A DNA stretch of 64,000 nucleotides from Morinoia aosen. Taxonomy: Eukaryota > Arthropoda > Malacostraca > Amphipoda > Talitridae. Location of the stretch: positions 47,202,075 to 47,266,074 of the forward strand of contig CM059564.1 in the NCBI GenBank assembly GCA_030386875.1, given 5' to 3'. Shown piece by piece: positions 36,773 to 48,060 of the stretch (positions within the stretch are counted from its first letter, which is position 1; every line of letters begins with the position of its first letter). The notes beneath the pieces are model-generated. The model had not been told where the DNA came from. It saw nothing but the letters and a program-made list of their open reading frames with translations, and made no database searches. The position numbers and the translations under genes were made by a program.

Positions 36773-36997
36773 CAGGGGTTCACGGACCCCCTGGGACCCC
36801 ACGGACCCCCAGGGGGTCCGTGGCGTTTTGACTGGGGTCAGTAAAATTTAACGAATTTAACGGTGGATGCATATATACTTATATATGTGTAAAAATATAA
36901 AGAGATTTATATTCCTGAGGAGAACACATGTGGGAGTCCTCAGCTCATTTCCGGTAATAAAAGCGGCCCTTGGTTGAAAAAAGTCAGAGAGCCCCTG
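36773..36997. mobile_element. hAT-like MITE remnant
   Basis: The left end CAGGGGTTCACGG and the right end (minus strand) CAGGGGCTCTCTGAC share CAGGGGYTC, a start typical of hAT elements. The left end contains a perfect palindrome at 36799-36823. The interior is AT-rich and non-coding. No exact 8-bp target duplication is visible (GTTGGAGC on the left and GTTAGAGG on the right are only similar), so the assignment is tentative. Confidence 0.4.
36799..36823. repeat. Perfect GC-rich palindrome
   Basis: CCACGGACCCCC, one A, then GGGGGTCCGTGG: 12-base arms with a single-base centre. It partly repeats the neighbouring CACGGACCCCCTGGGACCCC at 36781-36800, suggesting a local inverted duplication. Confidence 0.95.
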
Positions 36998-38410
36998 AGT
37001 TAGAGGCCAGAAATAATCGCTCCACGATCAAGAGCATTCAAATTTCCTTCCTTCACAACCTGTCGGTGTCATCAAGCGCACGCACGAAGATGGGCTAGCA
37101 CGCAGCACTTTGTTATTCGGCTCCATTTTTTATCGCTTGAATCAATGAAGTAGTCCGGAGCATTCGTGGCTTATGGCTTTCTTGCTTAACAGGCACGGAC
37201 CTTGTCGGTAAAATTGCCTTATTCTAAGAAATTGGAAATTTTAGTTTCAAGCCATGTTGCTTTTCTGAAATGGGTAACATGTATTCATTTTCAATGAGCT
37301 TTTTTGTTTCAAGTAATCGTGTAAGATTTATTAACAATGTAACTCCGTGGCTGGGTCCCCTGACTCAATTAAATGTTAAATGAAATTAGATCAGATTAAA
37401 TTAAATTAAATTAAAACAAATTAAATTCTAAATTTATTCCCGTTCAAATTACATTTTTGGATATTTTTACTCTTTACGTAAAGATAATAATGTGTAACAA
37501 CTTCAAACGTTTGCATTGCGCAAGCGTATAGAAGCGTTTTGGATGCGCTTTGGTTATGAAAAGTATATACTGGTATTCTTATTGAAACAAACCTTCTAAA
37601 GAATAAGAATGCTTGACTTAACCATTGATTTAGAGGAAAGATAAGGACGCAGTTGTATTCCTAGAAGTTGATAATCTTTTTTAGATTCAATTGAACTATA
37701 TACGACCTCAGGATGAATATTTTTCTAAAAAAAAAAGAAATCTACCAAGGACTTAGAGTAGAGTAGTCTTTAATATATACACTTATGTACACATTTTGAA
37801 AGCCACAAATAGAGTCTCCGTAGAGATTTTAGATCGCTTTGCACTAATGACGTTTGCAGGAGACTTGATTTGATGGCGTTTAATGAGGTCACGAACCGTC
37901 ATGACCGATTCTTTAATTCATTCTGTATCGAAATGGCGCTACCCTGATCAGGCGTCGGGTTTGGTGTTCTGCATTGAGCGTGGCAGTTATACCCCACGAG
38001 GGTATAACTACCACATAACACTGCAAATTGTGTCCCTGTCGCATATCATTATAAATCGTGAACGTCTAACTTAGTAATCATGTTTAAATCTGACTCACTA
38101 TTTATATTACTATGACTACATATTTCATTGCATTTCATTTTAACCATTTCTCCTGATTTACTTAGTAAAATTGGTTTTCTAGACGTCGCATGCATTTTAT
38201 ATACCGAGCAGATGCTGTAGTTGCTTATGTTTTTTAGCATAGTTCAAATCGATCTTCCCGAGTCATCTTCAGTCTAGAACGCTTCTTCTTTTATCCTAAA
38301 GCGTTGATTTTTTGGCAGCCTTATTTAGCGTCAAAAAAAATTCCAGGTCGTTGAAAAACTTCTTTTGGATGCATCGAGTAAACATCTCTCTTTGATCAAG
38401 GGCAGCCCAA
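36998..38410. other. Unique AT-rich sequence with an AAATT run and a small hairpin
   Basis: Short AAATT-type repeats lie at 37365-37435. At 37986-38008, GTTATACCC and GGGTATAAC form a perfect 9-bp stem around CACGA; with TGG/CCA outside, the stem extends to about 14 bp with one mismatch. No gene recognised. Confidence 0.55.
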
Positions 38411-38520
38411 CTTTTTCACCGCCTGCATGCGTATTTTTCACCGCCCTAGCGATTTCAACAATTGATTCGCTTAGGCGGTGAAAAACCAGCATGCAAGCGG
38501 CGAAAAAGATAGATTGGAAT
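38411..38520. mobile_element. Foldback element, copy 2, between direct repeats
   Basis: The left arm CTTTTTCACCGCCTGCATGC and the right arm (minus strand) CTTTTTCGCCGCTTGCATGC are inverted copies. Both continue with TTTTTCACCGCC, and a short loop with TTCAACAATTGATT lies in the centre. The ten bases GGCAGCCCAA occur immediately before (38401-38410) and immediately after (38521-38530), which looks like a target-site duplication. Copy 1 is at 14821-14932. Confidence 0.8.
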
Positions 38521-38530
38521 GGCAGCCCAA

Positions 38531-41500
38531 GTAAAACGGTCGTAAAATAATATTTTTCCTGAACAGTTCAGGACTTGGACTCACGCGAGCATCACTCCCT
38601 CACAGCCTCACGTCACCGAGGCAATGGATGCGTCCCAACGATTTCCTGCAATTTTCCCATCGTCAACGAACAGATACACAGATCACAGCTCTAGCTTCAT
38701 TGAAATGTTAATGTCGTTTCCCTTGCTTTGCGTAGTGAAATTAAAACAGCTTTTTTTATCTTTGTTTCAGTAGGAATCATATGCAAATTATAATTAGATT
38801 GCTCACGTTTCTCATGGAGTATTCTATGTACTCTGCATCACATATTTTACGCTTGCTTTGTACTGAGCCTTTCTTGCTTGTAGTTTTTCTCTCCATGCGC
38901 CCCTAATATTTAGAAGGGTATGGTTGATAGAATATAACATTCGTACAGCACACATATCGTAATGATCCGAGATATTTCACAGTAGTATTGTTCCCGCCGT
39001 TAGAGGGAACGATCTGTCAGCCTGGTGCTGCTATTCTTAGCGTGGTCAAGCTCAAATATTCAGAGCGATTTTCACCATTTTTGAATCAAATATTTTTAGA
39101 AGCGCGTTGTCAATGATAAATGAGGTCATGTCGATACCTCGGAGAGTAATTGTCATCGTATTTGCTTCGTGACTTTCACTGTAAAAAATAATATAATGAA
39201 TTAAATTACGTTAAATTTAATAATTTAATGTAAAAATAATTTGAAATGTAAAAGAGGTAATAATTTTCAAGGAATATTTTAGTCCTTGGAATTTCTCGTA
39301 TGTATTCATGACTGCGGTGAGGAAAGCTACCTCATTCATGAGCTACCTTCGTGAACTCGGGTTGAAAATGAATCGAAAGATATAGAACGGCCATCAGATG
39401 GGAGGATGCATCATGTGGCTCAACATTAGTTTATGGAGGTTGATCACTTTACTGTTACGATGCAATTCGATGATGCATTACTCCCTGATTATAACATAGT
39501 CATAATTTCATTTTCTACTATACCGTATATTTTTATCGTTTCTGGTTACGTTAAATTGCTATCCTGGGTGATAAATAAAACTAGTGTAGTGGAGTTTCAG
39601 CATGTTCTTCATTTTGTTTCTCCTGGACGAAAAAGTTCTTCTATTTCATCTGAGCTGCCGTTGAAAAGCTCAAAGTGTTCCGTAGGTTGATTTTCTAGCT
39701 ATTTTTTCCTGTCAGAATGATATACTAGGCAATTTGTGTCCGTTATTTCAGTTTTTCTTAACTGTTTTATCAGTTAACAGTTTTCCTCTCTTATGCATTC
39801 TTTTCTTTTTTCTTCTTTTTCAAATATTTTCATACTGCACTTTGTCCTAAAACTTCTGTTCGATACGTTGTGTCAGTCCCTCCGCCGTGCGAATTTAAAT
39901 TTGTGATGCTTGCATTAAAATTGCATCATAGGACATCATCAAAGGATAATCATTTCAATACTTCCTTTCAATGCGGGCGTTTGTTTCTCAAAATTAACCT
40001 TTTTTTTCTATTCTTCACCGTGTGAACTCGGGGCAGTCTCCTCCTCGCCTTTTTTCTGCCGGCGCCCTCATGCGATCTTTTATTTTGCTGCCACCGTTTG
40101 GTCTGAATTTCATTTTCCCCAGAGCTCGACAACAAGCTTTGCTGAATACGCGTTCTTTTTCTCCTATTTTTCCATCATGCATCCATTTGACAGCTGACGG
40201 GTGTTTACTCCCCTTGAAATCGGGACCTGAGGCCTGTTCTCTGTGCGGATACCTTCTGCAAACATTTTAGTTCATTCTTCTTATGAAATAACAATTTAAA
40301 ACGGCATTTTCTTTGAAAGTTACCGAAAACTTGGGCATAAATTATTTATAAACCTTCTTGGACTTGAATTAAAAATAAATAGAAAAATATACGAGCTTTT
40401 ATGTACGTTTCAAATTTCATTCAAAAAAAATACTTTCAGTTGAAAGAACAGAGCTTTTAGCTTCATTATAGGTAACAACTTCCAGACAACCTCATTGAGA
40501 AGGTAACAAATTCCTGCGTATGAAGAGGGAACGAAACTCCGAACCATTTGTCAGTGTGACGCACATCTTTGTTATGGTCCGAGCTAGGCCACATTGTGGC
40601 CATCCATTTCTGCCTACCGTTTAGTTCCCGTGAGAATTTCTTTGTAGAGTTAACACTGGATCGTCAGGGCCGGCAGATAGGAGGGCTGGCGTCTATATGC
40701 AGCCCCGCACCTTTGTTCAGTTCGCTTTTAGGGATTCCTGTGATCAGATTTCCAGCTAATCAGGCCATTGTTTTACCGCCACAAAACTTCTGCAACGGAA
40801 CCCACAAAAAGGGAATAGTCCATTGATGCTTCTGGCAGGTTTGTCTGTGATCTCTGTTGAAAGTCACGATGTTTTAGTAACAAGTTTCAGCGATGTAACC
40901 CCGTCACTGAGCCCGGCAGAAAACTATTGTGCCCATGGCCAACTACGGACTCTAATTAGTGCCTAATTTCGCGTAGATTTTAGTTGACTGTTTAATAGAG
41001 TATTTGGTGTTTATGACGTGTTTATATGTTGTTTTCTTACCTGAGTGGAACATCATTATATGAATACCAAAAGTTGAGGCCCCGGTCTTTGTATTCTTGC
41101 TTTTGTGTATCAGTCATTATTTTATTGTTACAGAAATCAAATCACGTTTATCTTTGGCGTCATTTCAATATGACAATTAGTAAGCCCTGTCTTCTGTTTC
41201 ATTATAGAAATTGGTAACGTTTATGAAATCATTCACCGAATGATAGCCATCACCAAGCAATCCTTTTGGGAAGTGTCCTGATGATGTTAATGATATAATG
41301 TCATAAATATAATCAATCAATCGCGCATGGTTAAATGCGCAAAAAATATTTCATGATCAGCATCTCTCTCTCTTCTCATCTTCTCTCTCCTTCTCATTTG
41401 TTACCTCAATTACGATGGAAAAAAGAACACGCGATAGTTCACGTACTTTCTCTTTTGTTGTTGTAGTTACATATGTATTCAAATCTAGATTAAGCAAAAT

Positions 41501-42308
41501 TAGGAATACTTTGCCCTCAATCATTCATTTCGATGAGTGACATGAGTATTACGACACTCATGTGTGTGTAGCATATAAGAATCCTTATTTTAAGATATTT
41601 TTTTATATATTTATTTTAAAGATGAGTTTTTTATACCATCTATAATGAAAATAAAGTGTTTTTAGCTTTTTCTTTTCACTTTCCTACTGCAAAGTTTACC
41701 GATGGAGCACTATAACGTACCTGAAAACTATTTAGAGAGAAGGATCGTTTGATTTTAGTTTATTTCGTGGAGTACATTTCTCCCAAATTCTAAAATGGCA
41801 TTTGTGATATGGTGCAATAAGAGGGTGGGCTTCTGCAACAAATTTAAAGGTTTTTCACCTTTTGAGGCAATATCGGGCAGACGGGTTTCGAAATTATGCA
41901 CGTAAGATCTGACCCAAACCAGGTTTTTATTTTTGAATGATTGCTGCAAAGCAGTACGGAGACTTCACCAAATGTTGATATCCCGGCTATTCTAAACGCT
42001 ATAAACGTGCTATTCTAAACTATACTCGCAATTCTAAACGCTAAGACAGCCGCATTTTTTGTGAGTATTAGGGCTAGTCTTCTGGCTACTCAAGAATTGA
42101 GAACAAACGTGTCAAGTCGCTCAGAGAGTATCAATGTTTGGCAATAAATTAAAGGAAATCCCTATAATCCTGATTGATATAGGAATCCTACACCTAGTTT
42201 CTTCAGATGAGATGAAAACCAGTTATCAAAAGAACAAAGGCCTAAATCAATATTTTTCAAAAATGCAGCGCTAGACTCGTCGAAGACACGTTGCTGCTGA
42301 GGGGAGGG
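38531..42308. other. Unique AT-rich sequence
   Basis: A CT-rich microsatellite lies at 41361-41398. At 41985-42050, GCTATTCTAAAC and related words repeat two or three times. No gene is recognised in almost 3.8 kb. Confidence 0.5.
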
Positions 42309-42655
42309 CACAATAGAGGAAACAAGGTAGGGTCATTTCTATGGAATGGGGGAAAATATACCTCTTTTGTTCGGCTAGCGAATAAAACGGCTCCATTTCG
42401 AACAAACTTTATGACGTCACCATTGCGACATGTCGTTGGGCCAATATTGGTACCAGGTTTGCGGGTAGCAATGTGGCTATTGGTTACTCTATTGGTAACA
42501 TTTAATGCTATTAACACTAACACTATTACACTATTGGTAACGCTATTGGTAACAGTATGTGCGCTGCGATTGGTTAGTTGCCATGACGTCAGCATTGCCA
42601 CAAGGTCGACGAAAAAAAGGCTGGCTTGAATCTACCTTGTTCCTTCTACCGTGGG
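42309..42655. other. Segment bounded by an inverted repeat, rich in CCAAT and TGACGTCA words
   Basis: ATAGAGGAAACAAGGTAG near the left edge and GTAGAAGGAACAAGGTAG (read on the minus strand) near the right edge are inverted copies about 330 bp apart. Inside, TGACGTCA followed by SCATTGCSAC occurs twice, as direct repeats around 42412 and 42585. ATTGG (the reverse of CCAAT) appears at least six times. The segment could be a MITE whose interior happens to carry these words, or a promoter-like region. No gene start can be tied to it. Confidence 0.4.
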
Positions 42656-43963
42656 GGAGTATAGGGTGGGTGGAGGGTGAGGGTAAAGGCGAGTGTGGAC
42701 GACACTCGTCACAAAAACTTTCTTCGCTAAGCTGCGGTGTCGGCGGTTGTGTAGAGAGAGGACATTCGGGATGCAGAGAAGTTCTGAATGATTTGTAGAA
42801 CAGATTGTTCATACAAATGCTTTGATGTTTGACGGGAGTATATCCTGTTCTCATCGTGGGTCTTTTAGAGGTCCAATGGAGTGTTGTGTGCGTCAGGCGC
42901 AGTCCGAATTTCTCCTTGTGGCATTTACGTTATTCATGTGCGTGAGTAGCCCTGAAATCAAGTGTCAACGCGCCATAAATATTACAAATTTAATGTTTTT
43001 TAATTAAAAGGAACCCGCGTTTACTTCATTTTTATTAGCGAACACCTATAGTAAATGTGAATTGTTTCAAAATCGGTCACCAAATTAGATGTACAAACTA
43101 GATTGGCTCATGTATTCTGGTACAATAATATGGTTCAAGTTTGGTTCAAGTTTGAGTTGTGAAATATAACTTGCTGCTCAAGAGACGCGAGGGGGATATT
43201 TAGCAAAATGAATTAAATTCTGAGCTTCACATGATGAAGTAGTGAATTCAGCGTCTCTTTCGGTGTACTCAGCTGTCTAAATCCATTCAAGTCGTGCAAA
43301 GGAAATTATGGTCTGCTCAATTCATGTGTTCTATTTTACCAAATAAACTGTATCTCTGTCGCAACTGAGTTGCGGTGCACTCTGCTTTCAGAAGATTTCA
43401 ATTGTTTTTGTACATTTAGGCCCATATTTATCTTTGTCAAGCATTGGTATTGGTTTGCTTCTAGAAGGAACTTGCAATGTTAATAGGGAATTTTAATTGT
43501 TGTGGTTCAACGCGTTTTGTTTGAATTTACATTATTTTTCCAACGAATGGTTGAAGTTGGCTTCATTGCAAAACGCTAGGAGATACAGCGTTGTTCTGCA
43601 TCATACCGAGTGTTATATTTTGTCTAATTAGTGTTTAGAGATATGTTCATCTTATGTATGCTAAATCCTGCACAAACATCGTGAGCAAACTTCCGTCGCT
43701 TTTCGCTCGTTTCACGATAATTAAGTTTTTTGACATTTAAAAAAAGTCCGCTATTCCTTTACAAGTGTTTTTTTCAAACATAGGTCTCACGCTCTCTAAA
43801 CTTCGTTGACATAATTTCAAAATGGAGTTTTGCTTTCAGAGCAAGCAGGAATGGTTGTGCTTAGAAAAACTCGCGGCTTCATTTGAGCAGGACTCAGCGA
43901 TGCCGCTGCTCGGTCGCACTTGGTTTGAGTTGTTGGAGACCGTCACGCGTCTACCCATTTTGG
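42656..43963. other. Unique sequence
   Basis: A G-rich patch (GTGGGGGAGTATAGGGTGGG and following) lies at 42650-42695. Nothing recognised in the rest. Confidence 0.45.
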
Positions 43964-44400
43964 CGCCGTGCCACAAACTGTGCCACGCCAACAACAATAA
44001 CTTGGGTCACCGCGCCAGAAACTGTGCCATGCCAACAATAATGTGACCACCGTGCCAGAAACTGTGCCAACAATAACCTGGGCCACCGTGCCAGAAACTG
44101 TGCCATGCCGACAATAATGTGGTGGCTATATTCGCCCCGGCAGCCTGGTGCCGTAAATTGTGATCGGACTAACTTTAAACCTACGCTGTCATCGCGCTAG
44201 AAACTGTGTCATGCTAAACATATTGTTTTGGGGACATTCACGCCAAAAATTGTGATTCAACAAACGTTAGACCTCAGAGGATATCGCGCCAGAAACTGTG
44301 ATCAGCCGAACTTTGTGCCCTGATTAGCATTGTGCTTAAAAGTGTGACTCGCCTTAATGCCTTCCTCACAACTTTGCCGAAAACTGTGACGCAAACCGCT
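43964..44400. repeat. Degenerate repeat of CCAGAAACTGTG words
   Basis: GCCAGAAACTGTGCCA or variants (AAATTGTG, AAACTGTGAT) recur at about 43971, 44013, 44055, 44090, 44149, 44198, 44242 and 44289, spaced 35-59 bases. The first four units, with CAACAATAA inserts, are the most alike; later ones are badly diverged. Confidence 0.85.
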
Positions 44401-44470
44401 TAGGGCGAGCGAGAATGGAAGGCCAGAATGTATGGGTGATCTGAGAATAAAATCCATTCGTCTAACGTGA

Positions 44471-44921
44471 TCACGAATCACGAATGAGTTTTAATACCCA
44501 TTCTAAAGATTTTTTTCTACATGAGAGCCAGCTAGCTACATTTTGTAAAGAATGACTTAAAAAGATTTGGTAAAGGATGACACACATATAAGTTAGGTGC
44601 GAAACACATATTGGTACGTAGGGGAGCCTAGTACACAATAACCAGAGACCTTCGTCGCAAGGCCCCAGCTCATAAAATTCCTTCATGATATCATACGTCA
44701 AATTTATGGGCCGGTCGTGACCGGGATGATCGAGCTTTATTATCATAGTGATCCGGTCTTTGATACCGTCATCGAAGGCTTTATGCGTCATACAACGGAA
44801 ACGTTCGGTGTTTACAGATTGGAGGGCAAATGTCCATCTTCTTTTGAGGGCAAAGCGCCGTGCATCAGGTCGTATTGATCTCATATCCCAGCGCTGCTTG
44901 ATCAGCCAGAACTCGACGCCT
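44471..44921 (-). other. Exon-like open frame of unknown family
   Basis: A minus-strand frame is open from about 44921 to 44471 and reads as plausible protein (FWLIKQRWDMRSIRPDARRF, later KAFDDGIKDRITMIIKLDHP and MKEFYELGPCDEG). It could start after an AG at 44922-44923 (TTGCAG, plus a weak pyrimidine tract) and end at a GT after GACGAAG (44650), giving a 272-bp exon, but these sites are ordinary and unproven. Its first ~50 bases and ~95 bases upstream are duplicated at 45018-45113. No domain is recognised. Alternative: a chance frame. Confidence 0.2.
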
Positions 44922-45115
44922 CTGCAAGGTTTAACTCAGGGTATTATAGATGATATTGACGTTGATTTTAGATATTCGTCTGATCGATAATTCTATTCAA
45001 TAATTTCGATAAATGTTGTATTGATCTCATATCCCAGCGCTGCTTGATCAGCCAGAAGTTGATGCCTCTGCAAGATGTAACACAGAATATTATAGATGAC
45101 ATTGACGTTGATTAT
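44872..45115. repeat. 146-bp duplication
   Basis: GTATTGATCTCATATCCCAG begins at 44872 and again at 45018. Similarity continues through ATTATAGATGA and TGACGTTGATT, including GCTGCTTGATCAGCCAGAA. The copies differ at scattered positions, so it is not recent. Confidence 0.9.
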
Positions 45116-46555
45116 CGATAATTCGTCCATTCGATACTTCTATCCCATTCGATAATTTCAAAAAATTCGACTCGCTTAGATTAGATTCGCTAGTTTGCTG
45201 ATGTGGCCTGTTAAAATTTCATTTATTTAATTATGATGTCGTTCGGTTCCCGAATACGATTGCATTTCATAACAACGAAGCAGTTTGTCTCGGAATACCT
45301 CAGGTGTGTTTACCTAGAAAGTTTAAATGCAGACTTAACAATGCCAAATAGATTTGAAACACATCAGTTTGCTAAATATTGTAGTACAGCAGGCAAATCG
45401 AATGCTACCAACATTCTGCCATGTTCTTGTAAAACGTTGTGAAAATAACAGGAGAGCTAGAAAGTAATTATTTCTGTGCAGTTCATCGGCTGGTACAGGA
45501 ATCTCAGCTTAACTCTTTTACTGAGTTTGAGATAATTTGCATAGTTTTGATAACTTTTCTTCCATTATATGCAATGACGGAAACCAGAGTTGCCCCTTCC
45601 GCAACTTCTGACTTTGGTGAGTGTTACAAGACTTGATAGTTGTGAATACGAGCCTTGTAGGCCAGTTAGAGTTTGTCGAAGAATTTATTGAATAGTTTTT
45701 CATACATAAAATCTTCAAAATTTTAAAATAAGCCGTACTTGAAAATTTTTGGTTTTCAAAACGTGCCCGTTATGAAATAATTTCTTGGATTGAAAGTCTA
45801 TTTTCATCCAGGAGTCTAAATACTTGTTTTTATTACCGAGCCTATTTATTTTGTTAATTTTTACTGGTTTTACTTAATTGATCACTAATTATTTTGGTAC
45901 TCGCATTGCTTTTGTAAACTGTTCATTCTTCAGACCGTTAAATTCTTTATGCTGACATTCATAACCAGTTTAACAATTTATGGGTTCAAGATACGCTTAG
46001 AATGCTAAGCTTTGTAAATTTTCATATCTATTTTACCCTTTGAGCTCTCAAAAACTTCAGCGCATTTATCTACATTTGGGAATTTTCCCTCACATGAAAA
46101 ATTACTTGGAATCTTTAAAACTTCCTGAATTTTTTCCCACGTCCATAAATGATTACATAATGCTACTGTGCGACCCTCTTGTTGTAAGACTTGAAATTTG
46201 ACTTCATCATTGAAATATCCAACTGTACATTGAACATGTCGAAAACAAAAATTCTTGGCACGTTAACAAAAACTCTAGGAAAACTTGAAGTGAACTTGAA
46301 ATTCAGAGGCTCTAAGTAGCCAGTTTGAAGGTAAAGACCTGCTGAATTTGAGAGAGTCCGAACATCAGAGCGAGGTTTGCAGCAGGAGGTACCAAGTGAC
46401 GGTTTTTGGCCCGGCTTTGCCGAGTAGCTCTTTTCTAGAGCATGTTTCGAGGCGTTTCTATTTTGTGGACTTCTTTTTTCTAAAGGGCTCGCATTAAAGT
46501 ACGAATGACTGGTCATGCAGAACGTCGGCCGCACCTACTCCATGCTCATGTCGCT
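45116..46555. other. Unique AT-rich sequence
   Basis: No gene recognised. The 123-codon minus frame at 46163-46534 has no known motif. Confidence 0.45.
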
Positions 46556-46640
46556 TTGAAATTTTAGAGCAAGTTGTGGTGAGGACGCAAGTTGTGGTGA
46601 GAGCATTAGAGCAAGTTGTGGTGAGGACGCAAGTCTACAA
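46556..46640. repeat. Short duplication of GCAAGTTGTGGTGAG
   Basis: AGAGCAAGTTGTGGTGAGGA occurs twice, at about 46566 and 46610, with a third partial GCAAGTTGTGGTGAG between them. Confidence 0.85.
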
Positions 46641-47929
46641 GAAAATTCCTTGTCAGACATTTCGCGCCGTTGTTCTTATAGATGTGGTGAGCACGAAGAA
46701 TCATACTGTACGTAATTATTTTTTTTTCATCTGTAATAACCGAAAATAATTTTCATTGATGCACGTTCCGTAGAAAAATTTAAAATAATCGAAGGAATTA
46801 TCAAAGCAAAAAAAAGTTTTTACATTTCCTCTGAATTCTTCACGCATGTCAAAATTAGGTCGAAGAATAATTGCTAAATCCAATTTATGAACTACAGCGC
46901 ATTTACCAACTCATACTTAATTCGAATTCAAAATTAATGTTCATGGAAGCCATATAACGCCTTCCCTGCTTAGTCTGGCTTGCCTTGTTAAACATGTTTC
47001 TGAAGTATTAAGCGTATCTCTGAAGTATTAAGCGTATCTCTGGGTTTTCGTAGAACTGAAGTATTTGTTGGGCAACCAAATTAGGCTTAATTACCTTGAG
47101 CCCGCGTCGAGGCACGTTTACAATTTCCAGCAAACTGCATTTAATAAATAATTATTTGCGCTTCCTGAGGCTGTTGCTACGGCAGCGGAGCGAAAACAAG
47201 CGTTTTAAAAAAACACTAATTAGCATCGTGAAGATGCTGAAGCGATGCAGTTCTTCGAAGTAACACTTTGTTCCATGCAAACAATCTTAATTTCATATAG
47301 CCTTTGTATGTTGTCACGGGTCGTCCTCTATTTCAAAGGGTTGTTATTCATTTATAAATGGTTGTGTTATGAATCATTCATTTCTCTGAAGTATAATGCA
47401 TTGGAACGATTGAGTTAAGAATAAAATATTAGATATGGTCATCTGAATGAGCAAGAACATTTTACAAATCGTCGCCAAAATTTCTTGTGAGACCTTGCAG
47501 TGCTGTAAATCTTTTGAAATATATCCCTTTAGCCACCAAAAAGACCAGCTTCTAAGGCAAGTATTTTTTCCTTTCTTCAAGGTTTTAAACAACCCTATCT
47601 CTTGGGCTGGATATGGCCAACACCGTAAACTGAACTACCCCAGCAAGGCATGTTCGGGTATGCCCGAAGTCTTGTAAAAACAATTTCGCGGTATGGCCCC
47701 AGACCCGGGCGCATGCCTCTGCATAAAAGAGACAATAAACTGGGCCTATGCCTAGACTCGGACTTCGTTAGGCTGCGCCCGTAAAGCTCACCCTCTGGCC
47801 GGACTGTAACGAGCTCAAATATGTCCCTTGCTCCTGCCAAACATTCCCTAAACAAACACCGCTTCAATTATTGCCCCCAAACGAAATTGCGATCAGCGGT
47901 TCACGTACAGAAGTCATGTTTACCTTTCA
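46641..47929. other. Unique sequence
   Basis: A 22-bp unit (TCTGAAGTATTAAGCGTATC) is doubled at about 46999-47042. At 47590-47820 composition is GC-rich with a TTCGGGTATGCCCGAA palindrome and a 90-codon minus frame of unknown nature. Nothing else is recognised. Confidence 0.45.
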
Positions 47930-48060
47930 GATTTGAGGTGAGAGGCATGATCTCAATTGATAAAATTACTCATTTGAAGTTTTGTTTACTCGTCGAACTG
48001 TGTGGTGAGAAGCGTGATCCCAGTTGTTAAAATTACTCATTCATGTTCCTGTTTTGTTGG
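47930..48060. repeat. Diverged ~70-bp duplication
   Basis: GTGAGAGGCATGATCTCAATTG and GTGAGAAGCGTGATCCCAGTTG, each followed by AAAATTACTCATT, lie about 66 bases apart. Just downstream, GTGCTCGGATCTTTTATTT is repeated at about 48126 and 48169. Confidence 0.75.

Noticed and set aside
41755-41949. Faint resemblance to a Gypsy-type pol fragment on the minus strand
   Set aside because: Only a few scattered residues agree over a short stretch, and no other parts of such an element or long terminal repeats are nearby.
44471-44600. Hydrophobic tail of the exon-like frame as a membrane segment
   Set aside because: It follows a possible splice donor and is more likely read-through into non-coding sequence.
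47595-47867. 90-codon minus frame in a GC-rich patch
   Set aside because: It reads as arginine/proline-rich but matches nothing I know; a palindrome and balanced composition suggest a non-coding repeat instead.
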